Positions 51,038 through 57,576 of a DNA stretch of 57,576 bases are shown piece after piece. The notes under the pieces are model-generated. The model ran no database searches and had not been told where the DNA came from. It worked only from the letters and a program-made list of their open reading frames with translations. The stretch lies in NCBI GenBank assembly GCA_017478205.1, contig JAFVDZ010000064.1, positions 1 through 57,576 of the forward strand, read 5' to 3'. Position 1 is the stretch's first letter, and every line of letters begins with the position of its first letter. The DNA is from Spirochaetales bacterium. GTDB taxonomy: Bacteria > Spirochaetota > Spirochaetia > Sphaerochaetales > Sphaerochaetaceae. A program made the position numbers and the translations under genes.

Positions 51038-52012
51038 ATGAAAAAGACTTTGTTAGTAGCATTTATTTTGATTCTTGCTATTACAACTGTATTTGCCAGT
51101 GGTAAGAAAGAATCAGAAGAGGCTAAAGAACTGGTTATCTATAATGGAGGTTCTGACTCAGAAGGCCAGAAGATGATAGATGCTTTCCAGGCAAAGTATC
51201 CTAACATCAAGGTAACACAGGTTCAGGATAAATCTACCAACATCACAACTAGAGTTCTTCAGGGTGAAGAGGCAGATGTTGTAACTTTGATCGCAAAAGA
51301 GAACCTCGATGCCATGAAGGGATCTCTTGTTTCATACAAGAGTGCAAACGATGGAAAGTATAGTGCAGATCTTAAAGATGCAGAATACAAATATTATGCA
51401 ACCTCAATGCCTCTCCAGGTCTTCATGTACAACACAGATCTTCTCAAGGGCAATGATATTCCAAAGTCATGGTTCGATCTTGCATTGCCAAAGTACAAGG
51501 GAAAGATCGTTCTTGGTAGCCCATCAACAGGAAGTGGATATGCACAGCTTTACATGATGTACAAGCTCTCTGGTGACAACCTTGATCTCGTAAAGAAAAT
51601 AATTGCAAATTCAACAGTTTATCTTCCAGACTCAACATCAGGTCCTGCAGGAGTTGAAAGAGGTGAATACGCTATCACGATCACAGGTGAGAAGAATGTT
51701 GGACAGGCAATCGCAAAGGGTTCTCCTGTAATGTATCTCTACCCAGATGAAGGTACAGGCCAGAGAATTGAAGGCTGTGCAATTGTAGCAAATGGAAAGA
51801 ATCAGGAAGCTGCAAAGTTGTTCATGGACTTCATCACAAGCAAGGAAGGCGCAGAGGTTATCCTCTCAATGTCCAGAAGATCCACACATCCTGATGTAGG
51901 TGGACCTGCAGGACTTCCAGGACTTACAGATCTCAAGTTCTTCCCATATAACGATGCCGAGGCTTCAAAGATCAAGAAGCAGCTTCAGGCTGAGTTCAAC
52001 GCACTTATGTAA
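51038..52012 (+). CDS. ABC transporter periplasmic binding protein (AfuA/FbpA type)
   Basis: This 324-residue family-1 binding protein has a signal peptide ending VFASGKKES, probably cut after FA, with no lipobox Cys. The order LVIYNGGSDSEGQKMIDAFQ, VVTLIAKENLDAMK, KSWFDLALPKYKGKIVLGSP and GPAGVERGEYAITITGEKN follows the AfuA/FbpA/PhnS group. Iron-binding FbpA members need a Tyr pair near the C-terminus, and I do not see that clearly here. AfuA members bind hexose phosphates, which fits nagA/nagB in the same operon. The ATG at 51038 is behind AGGAGG. An upstream in-frame start at 50990 is rejected. Confidence 0.85.
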   Translation: MKKTLLVAFILILAITTVFASGKKESEEAKELVIYNGGSDSEGQKMIDAFQAKYPNIKVTQVQDKSTNITTRVLQGEEADVVTLIAKENLDAMKGSLVSYKSANDGKYSADLKDAEYKYYATSMPLQVFMYNTDLLKGNDIPKSWFDLALPKYKGKIVLGSPSTGSGYAQLYMMYKLSGDNLDLVKKIIANSTVYLPDSTSGPAGVERGEYAITITGEKNVGQAIAKGSPVMYLYPDEGTGQRIEGCAIVANGKNQEAAKLFMDFITSKEGAEVILSMSRRSTHPDVGGPAGLPGLTDLKFFPYNDAEASKIKKQLQAEFNALM

Positions 52013-52036
52013 TCTATTTGAGTAGATCAAATTATA

Positions 52037-52064
52037 GGGCTGCCGCCTGGCAGCCTGTATTTTT
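52037..52064 (+). terminator. Attenuator-like hairpin after the binding-protein gene
   Basis: A perfect 7-bp stem GGCTGCC/GGCAGCC with a tetraloop and an extra G-U pair is followed by GTATTTTTCT. It should end part of the transcripts and raise binding-protein expression relative to the ATPase and permease. Confidence 0.75.
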
Positions 52065-52099
52065 CTAAACCTTAGGAACAAAAGGAGGTATGGGTTCCC

Positions 52100-53221
52100 A
52101 TGAGTAAGATAGTTAGATATGAGAAGGTAAACAAGATTTATGCCGAAGGTACCAAGAATGCAGTTCATGCGCTTAAGGATGTCTCTTTTTCCATAAATGA
52201 AGGAGAGCTCTTCTGCCTCCTTGGTCCATCTGGTTGTGGAAAGACAACTCTACTAAGATCTACAGCAGGTCTTGAGAATATTTCATCTGGAAAGATGTAT
52301 TATGGAGATGTAGATATTTCTACGATTCCTCCATACAAGAGAAACATTGGAATGGTATTCCAGAGCTTTGCTCTATATCCTCACATGACAATTTTTGAGA
52401 ACGTTGCTTACGGCCTTAGAGTTCGCAAGGTTCCAAATGATGTAGTTACAAAGAAGGTAACTGAGGTAATGGAGCTAGTTGGTCTTCAGGAAGAGCTCAA
52501 GAGAAACCCAAGTCCTACAGCTCTTTCAGGTGGACAGCAGCAGAGAGTTGCGATTGCAAGAGCTCTCGTCTATGACCCAGATGTTCTTTTGCTTGATGAA
52601 CCTCTTGCCAACCTTGATGCTAAGCTAAGACGCTACATGAGAGCTGAAATCAGGAGAATCCAAAAAGCAACCAATATCACAACTATATTCGTAACACATG
52701 ACCAGGAAGAGGCCATGGCTGTAGGTGATAGACTTGCAGTCTTCAGAAAGGGTGTAGTCGAGCAGATCGGAACCTCCGATGAGCTTTACAATCAGCCAGC
52801 CAATGCCTTTGTTGCAAACTTTATCGGCAAGATGAACTTCTTCAATTCTCATGTTGTTTCAACAAGCGCAAAGAGTGTAGAGGTTGAAATCGATACAACT
52901 GGAATCAAGATTGAGATACCAAAGGAACGCACTCACGCTGAAGTAAAGAATGGAGATGAGGTTCTCATCGGCGGCAGACCAGAGCATCTGACTGTCTCAA
53001 AGGAGCAGAGCAAGAACTCCATTCCTGGTAAGGTCAGGATCATTCAGCATCTTGGCTCCTTCATCAGATATGAAGTCGAAGTCAAGGGATCTATTTCTCC
53101 AGTAACATTTGAAATTGATATGAATAGCCTTCAGAAGGATATTCATGAAGGTGATATGGTAAATGTCTCGTTTGATTCAGAAAGGGTAGCAATGTTCTCA
53201 CCCAAGGGGAGAGAGATATGA
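52100..53221 (+). CDS. ABC transporter ATP-binding protein (AfuC/FbpC/PotA type)
   Basis: This 373-residue ATPase has Walker A GPSGCGKTT, Q-loop MVFQSFALYPHMTIFENV, signature LSGGQQQRVAIAR, Walker B VLLLDEPLANLDAK and H-loop FVTHDQEEAMA, with a C-terminal TOBE domain. It partners the double-length permease, with which it overlaps by 4 nt, and the binding protein upstream. All catalytic residues are present. Confidence 0.95.
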   Translation: MSKIVRYEKVNKIYAEGTKNAVHALKDVSFSINEGELFCLLGPSGCGKTTLLRSTAGLENISSGKMYYGDVDISTIPPYKRNIGMVFQSFALYPHMTIFENVAYGLRVRKVPNDVVTKKVTEVMELVGLQEELKRNPSPTALSGGQQQRVAIARALVYDPDVLLLDEPLANLDAKLRRYMRAEIRRIQKATNITTIFVTHDQEEAMAVGDRLAVFRKGVVEQIGTSDELYNQPANAFVANFIGKMNFFNSHVVSTSAKSVEVEIDTTGIKIEIPKERTHAEVKNGDEVLIGGRPEHLTVSKEQSKNSIPGKVRIIQHLGSFIRYEVEVKGSISPVTFEIDMNSLQKDIHEGDMVNVSFDSERVAMFSPKGREI

Positions 53222-54954
53222 GCAGAAAATACTCGATTACTGAAAATGGAGCTGAGAAGAGCAAGCTGAAGAAGTTCTTGCAGAAGGACTTTTCGCAGTT
53301 CATAGTGTTCGCTGTCCCTATGATCTTTCTTGCTATCTTCCTTCTCTATCCTCTAGCTATCACTCTTGTCAGGGCTTTCTGGAGACCAGATAGTTTCAAC
53401 TTCAAGTTTACAGGCTGGTCACTTGAGGGCTTTGAACAATTCTTCACCACTAAACTGTACCTACGAAGCCTTAGAAACTCGATCGTTCTCAGTGTTTCTG
53501 TAACTCTTCTTACTTTGGTCATCGGTGTCCCTATGGGATATTGCGTTGCAAGAGTCAAGATTCCAGGAAAAAAGCTTCTAGTTTCCCTCGGAATATTGCC
53601 TATCATCATGCCATCATTCGTTGGTGCATACACCTGGGTTATCCTACTTGGAAACAAGGGTGTTCTGAGAGCTGCGATAAACTGGTTTATAAGTCCATTC
53701 GGAATTACGATTCCAAGTATATATGGCATGTTCGGAATGATATTGGCAATGACTCTTACCTATTTCCCATTTGTATTCCAGATGAGCTACGGCGCAGTTT
53801 CAAGTGCAAATGCACTCTTGGAAGAGGCTGCTATGCTGATGGGAGCTAAGAGAAGTTACATCATGAGGACCATCACACTGCCACTCATCATTCCATCTTT
53901 GGGTGCTGCAGCACTTTTGGTATTTGTAAGAGCAATAGGTAACTTCGGTATCCCTGCAGTCGTCGGTGGAAACAACTATGTACTTCCTACATTGATATCT
54001 TTTGCATATCAGGGAGATGGAGATATCAACTTTGCATCTACAATCTCACTTATAAATGTCTTGATTACAGGCCTTGTGCTCTATGTTCAGAAGTATGTCG
54101 TTGCAAAGCGTGAGTATGAGACAATTTCAGCAACACATACAGATATCAAGCTACATGAGAGTTTGGGAGCAAGATTGTTTGCTTCTATCTTCTGCCTGAT
54201 TATCTTGATCTTCTCATTGCTTCCACAGGTGACAATCATAGTAATGTCATTCTTCAGGAACTGGACTGGTCTTCTTCCTGTTGGATTTACTTTTGAGAAC
54301 TATTTGTCGATTCCAAAGAACTCGAGCAAGGAGATGTTCAATTCCTTCTTCCTTTCTATTTCTGCAACTGTAATGTGTGCTGTATTCGGTTCGATCCTTG
54401 CGTATATTGCAGAGAGAAAGAAGCCAAAAGGAGCAGCGCTACTCGATATGTCCATAATGGCTCCATTCATCCTTCCTGGAACAGTTGTATCAATTGCACT
54501 TCTATCTGCATTTGGTGCTAACAGTATCTTCAAGATGACTGGAACTTATGCAATTCTCCTTATCTCCTATATGATCAGGAGAACACCTTACGTCTATCGC
54601 TCAGTAAGTGCAAACCTTACACAGCTCAATCCATCGCTAGAAGAGGCAAGTACAATAAGTGGAGCAACCTGGTTCTATACCTTCCGTAGAGTAAGTGTTC
54701 CTTTGATCATGCCTGCAATCATTTCAGGCTCTGTAATGACACTTACAACACTGCTTCAGGAGTTGAGTACAACAATCTTGCTGTATGGCCCAAAGACTCG
54801 TACAGTCCCAATCCAGATCTACAACAAGGTTCTTGAGAACAACCTCGGACAGGCAAGTGCTCTTTCAACTATTCTGTTAATTGTCGTCTTCACGATAATC
54901 TATGGCATGAACAGCCGAAAGGGTAGCGATGTATCTTCAGCATTGAAGATGTGA
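53218..54954 (+). CDS. ABC transporter permease, fused double domain (AfuB/FbpB type)
   Basis: This 578-residue permease has about twelve helices, made of two homologous halves. Each half has a coupling loop: LLEEAAMLMGAKRSYIMRTI then LP in the first, and SLEEASTISGATWFYTFRRV then P in the second. The fused layout is typical of FbpB/AfuB and 2-aminoethylphosphonate permeases. One polypeptide can therefore serve as the whole channel. It overlaps the ATPase gene by 4 nt and leads directly into nagB. Confidence 0.94.
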   Translation: MSRKYSITENGAEKSKLKKFLQKDFSQFIVFAVPMIFLAIFLLYPLAITLVRAFWRPDSFNFKFTGWSLEGFEQFFTTKLYLRSLRNSIVLSVSVTLLTLVIGVPMGYCVARVKIPGKKLLVSLGILPIIMPSFVGAYTWVILLGNKGVLRAAINWFISPFGITIPSIYGMFGMILAMTLTYFPFVFQMSYGAVSSANALLEEAAMLMGAKRSYIMRTITLPLIIPSLGAAALLVFVRAIGNFGIPAVVGGNNYVLPTLISFAYQGDGDINFASTISLINVLITGLVLYVQKYVVAKREYETISATHTDIKLHESLGARLFASIFCLIILIFSLLPQVTIIVMSFFRNWTGLLPVGFTFENYLSIPKNSSKEMFNSFFLSISATVMCAVFGSILAYIAERKKPKGAALLDMSIMAPFILPGTVVSIALLSAFGANSIFKMTGTYAILLISYMIRRTPYVYRSVSANLTQLNPSLEEASTISGATWFYTFRRVSVPLIMPAIISGSVMTLTTLLQELSTTILLYGPKTRTVPIQIYNKVLENNLGQASALSTILLIVVFTIIYGMNSRKGSDVSSALKM

Positions 54955-54965
54955 GGAAGAGAAAG

Positions 54966-55706
54966 ATGTCTATAAATATCAATATTTCAAGAACAAGTAT
55001 TGAAATGGGCTCAAAGGCCGCTTCTTTGATCGCGTCCCTTCTAAGGGATGCTGTCAAGGAAAACGGCTCTGCCCGCATTATCCTTTCAACTGGTCAAAGC
55101 CAGTTTGAAATGTTTGATGCTCTTGTTAAGCAGGATGTTCCCTGGAACAAAGTCGAGATGTTCCATCTAGATGAGTATGTAAATCTTCCAATTAGCCATA
55201 AAGCATCGTTCAGAAAGTATTTAAATGAACGCTTTGTGAGCAAGGTCGATCTGAAAGCTGCATACTTTGTTGATGGGGAAGGGAATGTGGATGAGAATAT
55301 TGCTTTCCTTACCAAGAAACTTGGTGAAAGACCTGTCGATGTGGGTGTTATAGGAATTGGTGAAAATGGGCACATTGCTTTCAATGACCCACCTGCAGAC
55401 TTCGATGCAACTGAAGCCTATAGAGTTGTCAACCTAGATCAGCGATGCAGAATGCAGCAGGTCGGAGAAGGTTGGTTTGAAACTGTTGACGATGTTCCAA
55501 AGCAGGCAATTTCAATGCTTCCAGGTCAGATCATGAAATGTAGAAGTATTGTCTCTGTAGTTCCTCATTCTGTTAAGGCTGAGGCTGTATTCAACACAAT
55601 TACTAAGCCTGTTGATCCTATGGTTCCAGCCACTCTGTTGAAGACTCATTCAAATTGGAATCTCTTCTTGGATGATGCTTCTGCAGCTCTTCTACTTTCA
55701 AGATAG
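54966..55706 (+). CDS. nagB: Glucosamine-6-phosphate deaminase family enzyme
   Basis: This 246-residue protein converts glucosamine 6-phosphate to fructose 6-phosphate and ammonium. It has LSTGQSQFEMFDAL (phosphate loop), VEMFHLDEYVNL, IGIGENGHIAFNDPPADF and a C-terminal VPATLLKTHSNWNLFLDD. The catalytic Asp in HLDEY and the His/Glu in GENGHIAFND are kept. The ATG at 54966 is eight bases behind AGGA. The GTG at 54951 has no site. The context of an ABC importer and nagA supports a role with hexosamine phosphates. Confidence 0.92.
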   Translation: MSININISRTSIEMGSKAASLIASLLRDAVKENGSARIILSTGQSQFEMFDALVKQDVPWNKVEMFHLDEYVNLPISHKASFRKYLNERFVSKVDLKAAYFVDGEGNVDENIAFLTKKLGERPVDVGVIGIGENGHIAFNDPPADFDATEAYRVVNLDQRCRMQQVGEGWFETVDDVPKQAISMLPGQIMKCRSIVSVVPHSVKAEAVFNTITKPVDPMVPATLLKTHSNWNLFLDDASAALLLSR

Positions 55707-55708
55707 TC

Positions 55709-56827
55709 ATGATTACAACAGTTAGAGGCATCGATATTCTAGATGACAAGGCACTTGAGCTTATGCTTGAGGATGGCCTTGTCATCTCTGTCAAGGATAT
55801 TGCCCCTTCAGATGATCTTCCATTTATCTTGCCAGGTGGCTTGATCGACACCCAAGTAAATGGCTTTCTTGGCTTTGATTACTCAGACCCTGATTTGAAA
55901 GAAGAATCTGTTGAGATGATATCTAAATCTCTTTTGAAAGAAGGCATATTTCAACATTTTGCAACTATCGTTACAAGGCCAGAGGAGATAATCCTAAGAA
56001 ACATCGAAAGAATTCTCAATGCTCGTAATCGTTCTGAACTAGTAGAAAGATGCATTACAGGAATCCATATCGAAGGTAACTTCATAAGTTCTATCGATGG
56101 GCCTCGTGGTGCACATGATAGGCGCTTTATCAGAAAAGCAAGTATCGGTGAATTTGATAAATGGTATGAGCACTCAAATGGCCTTCTCAAGTGTATAACA
56201 ATAGGCGCTGAAGTTGAGGGTGTTGTAGAACTCATAAGGTACGCTGTCTCATGTGGCGTTACAGTCGCTTTGGGACACACTGGTGCATGCAAGAAAGATA
56301 TAGAGAGAGCTGTAGAGGCAGGCGCAAGTGTATCAACACACCTTGGAAATGGCATTTGGCAGAGTATAGATCGCTTTGAGAATCCTCTCTGGGCTCAGAT
56401 GAGAAATACAAATCTCACAGCATCTGTCATTGCAGACAAATGCCATGTAACACCAGATCTCCTATGGATAATTTCAAGATGTAAGGAAACTGACAAGACC
56501 ATCCTGGTTTCAGATCTTGCACCTTGCGCAGGTCTTGAAAAAGGTATACACAAATGGGGCAGTTTGGATGTTGAGATTGTAGATGACCTTTCAGTTCGAC
56601 TTGCAGGAACCCCATTTCTTGCAGGAGCTGGATCTTGTCTTTTCAATGATGTTTTCAATTACTCTGAGTGTACAGGAGTATCTCTACAGAAGGCCTTCAA
56701 GATGGCAACGATAAACCCTGCAAGACAATATAAGCTGGATTTATCACGACTAAAGTTCGAAGTAGGAACAAGAGCTGAGTTTGTAGTATTTGATAACAAT
56801 GCACATATCAAGTGTATATATGCATAG
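55709..56827 (+). CDS. nagA: N-acetylglucosamine-6-phosphate deacetylase-like amidohydrolase
   Basis: This 372-residue amidohydrolase has LPGGLIDTQVNGFLGFDYSD, with QVN replacing HxH as in E. coli NagA. It also has GIHIEGNFISSIDGPRGAH (metal Glu), VALGHTGA (His), STHLGNGIWQ (His) and LVSDLAPCAGL (catalytic Asp). The HLGNG and LWAQM region differs from the classic HLFNAM, so it belongs to a side branch whose exact substrate is less certain. It is the last gene of the operon, 2 nt after nagB. Confidence 0.85.
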   Translation: MITTVRGIDILDDKALELMLEDGLVISVKDIAPSDDLPFILPGGLIDTQVNGFLGFDYSDPDLKEESVEMISKSLLKEGIFQHFATIVTRPEEIILRNIERILNARNRSELVERCITGIHIEGNFISSIDGPRGAHDRRFIRKASIGEFDKWYEHSNGLLKCITIGAEVEGVVELIRYAVSCGVTVALGHTGACKKDIERAVEAGASVSTHLGNGIWQSIDRFENPLWAQMRNTNLTASVIADKCHVTPDLLWIISRCKETDKTILVSDLAPCAGLEKGIHKWGSLDVEIVDDLSVRLAGTPFLAGAGSCLFNDVFNYSECTGVSLQKAFKMATINPARQYKLDLSRLKFEVGTRAEFVVFDNNAHIKCIYA

Positions 56828-56848
56828 TGAAAGATTATTTTGAGACAA

Positions 56849-56898
56849 ATAATGGCATGTAATGTAAGAAGTTACATGCCATTATAGTTCTCATTTTT
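56849..56898 (+). terminator. Terminator between nagA and the SPFH gene
   Basis: A perfect 14-bp stem ATAATGGCATGTAA/TTACATGCCATTAT with a 9-nt loop lies 21 nt past the nagA stop. A run of eight Ts follows after a few bases. Located between convergent genes, it could serve both strands. Confidence 0.85.
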
Positions 56899-56904
56899 TT
56901 TGTA

Positions 56905-57576
56905 TTACTTTTTCTCAAGCATCTCTTTGATACTGCCTAAGGAAGATAGTACACCAGTAGCTTCGTAAGGCATGTATATTATCTTGTTATCCTTACCTGT
57001 AACCATCTCTCCAAGAGTTTCTATGTAGCGCATGGTTGCAAGATACTTTGCAGCAGCTTCAGGATCCTTGAATGCATTCTGGACAACTTCGATGGCATGA
57101 GCTTCAGCCTTTGCTCTTTCAATCTTGGCCTGTGCTTCACCCTCTGCTTTGAGAATCTGAGAGGTTTTCTCGCCTTCAGCTCTTTCAATTTCTGCTGTCT
57201 TCCAACCTTCAGCTTCAAGGATACGTGACTGCTTTGAACCCTCTGCAGTGAGAACTGCAGCTCTCTTATCACGCTCTGCTCTCATCTGCTTTTCCATGGT
57301 CTCACGAATCTCTTTAGGTGGGATGATATCCTTGATTTCAACACGATTTACCTTGACGCCCCACTTGTCAGTTGCATCATCAAGCAATCTTGTGAGCTTT
57401 GCGTTAATCTTGTCTCTTGATGAAAGGGATTCATCGAGCTCGAGCTCGCCGATTACGTTTCTGAGTGTAGTCTGAGTAAGTTTTTCTATCGCATTTGGAA
57501 GATCTGCAATTTCATAGACTGCACACCTTGGGTCTGTAATCTGGAAGTAGAGAAGGGCATCGATACCGATGTTGAC
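56905..57576 (-). CDS. SPFH/band-7 membrane protein (stomatin/QmcA-like), 5' end outside the window
   Basis: The 223 C-terminal residues of a band-7 scaffold protein are visible. The frame is open to the window edge. It reads IDALLYFQITDPRCAVYEIA and LTQTTLRNVIGELELDESLS, then WGVKVNRVEIKDIIPPKEI, then a long charged helix with AEG/KAE repeats (AEGWKTAEIERAEGEKTSQI) and a hydrophobic C-terminus. These proteins oligomerise in membranes and often associate with an NfeD partner and FtsH-type proteases. The N-terminal membrane anchor and any nfeD gene lie beyond the edge. Confidence 0.92.
   Translation of the reverse strand, partial: VNIGIDALLYFQITDPRCAVYEIADLPNAIEKLTQTTLRNVIGELELDESLSSRDKINAKLTRLLDDATDKWGVKVNRVEIKDIIPPKEIRETMEKQMRAERDKRAAVLTAEGSKQSRILEAEGWKTAEIERAEGEKTSQILKAEGEAQAKIERAKAEAHAIEVVQNAFKDPEAAAKYLATMRYIETLGEMVTGKDNKIIYMPYEATGVLSSLGSIKEMLEKK

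Noticed and set aside
51038-52012. Ferric iron binding protein
   Set aside because: The family resemblance is real, but the C-terminal Tyr pair expected for iron is not evident and the operon context is hexosamine metabolism.
1-57576. tRNA, rRNA or CRISPR array
   Set aside because: No cloverleaf-like T-loop segments in intergenic DNA, no rRNA-like sequence and no regularly spaced direct repeats were seen.
1-57576. Sigma-54 (-24/-12) promoters near rpoN or the nitrogen genes
   Set aside because: TGGCAC occurs near 16056 and elsewhere, but without TTGC at the right distance.

Overview
This 57.6-kb stretch of about 42% GC is densely packed, with many 1-8 nt gene overlaps. The gene set fits a fermentative, outer-membrane-bearing bacterium. 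The Lpt lipopolysaccharide-export genes beside rpoN, TrkAH, LplB/YtcP-type sugar uptake, type III glutamine synthetase, a three-piece glutamate synthase and a Tct transporter together suggest a gut-type spirochaete (Sphaerochaeta/Treponema relatives). No rRNA or tRNA gene is present, so that placement is inference. I saw no CRISPR array and no intact insertion sequence.

Layout. (1) 1-6930: 3' to 5' piece of holA behind a LexA-like regulator that lacks the protease dyad; trkA-trkH-AEC carrier; hpf; a patatin; a histidine phosphatase. (2) 14674-6951, minus strand: ridA, then a long operon of flavin-binding protein, AEC carrier, MFS carrier, degenerate YmdB-like protein, RseC-like protein, lptC, lptA, lptB and rpoN. 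(3) 14675-16146: 1.5 kb with no intact gene. (4) 16147-25442: a ten-gene ABC carbohydrate-uptake operon. It has a predicted ECF-S-like membrane protein, LplB- and YtcP-type permeases and a 724-residue binding lipoprotein. These are followed twice by the same arrangement: two small four-helix membrane proteins plus a MalK/MsmX-type ATPase. This repeated module is my best candidate for an undescribed system. (5) 25627-36983: pncA, then a carboxylate or acid-sugar catabolic region made of TIM-barrel isomerases, a D-2-hydroxyacid dehydrogenase, PdxA2, TctBAC, a racemase-fold protein and a split transketolase. It appears to be governed by a local GntR repressor through GTATAC-cored palindromes. (6) 37059-46390: a nitrogen island of Amt fused to PII, GSIII, a three-subunit glutamate synthase, a short GSI and an ANTAR protein. 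The two divergent operons both begin with terminator-like leader hairpins built from the same stem sequence. (7) 46405-56827: a DUF2974-type lipase, then a hexosamine-phosphate region. It holds a phosphohexomutase, a DeoR repressor, a TIM barrel, an Afu/Fbp-type ABC transporter, nagB and nagA. Two copies of a CTTTCG...CGAAA palindrome lie in its promoter regions. (8) The start-proximal part of an SPFH/band-7 gene runs off the right edge.

How the genes work together. The window reads as a set of uptake-plus-catabolism cassettes, each with its own transporter and a local regulator, next to housekeeping envelope genes. In several cassettes the binding-protein gene is followed by a stem-loop, which probably keeps binding-protein mRNA in excess over the membrane subunits.
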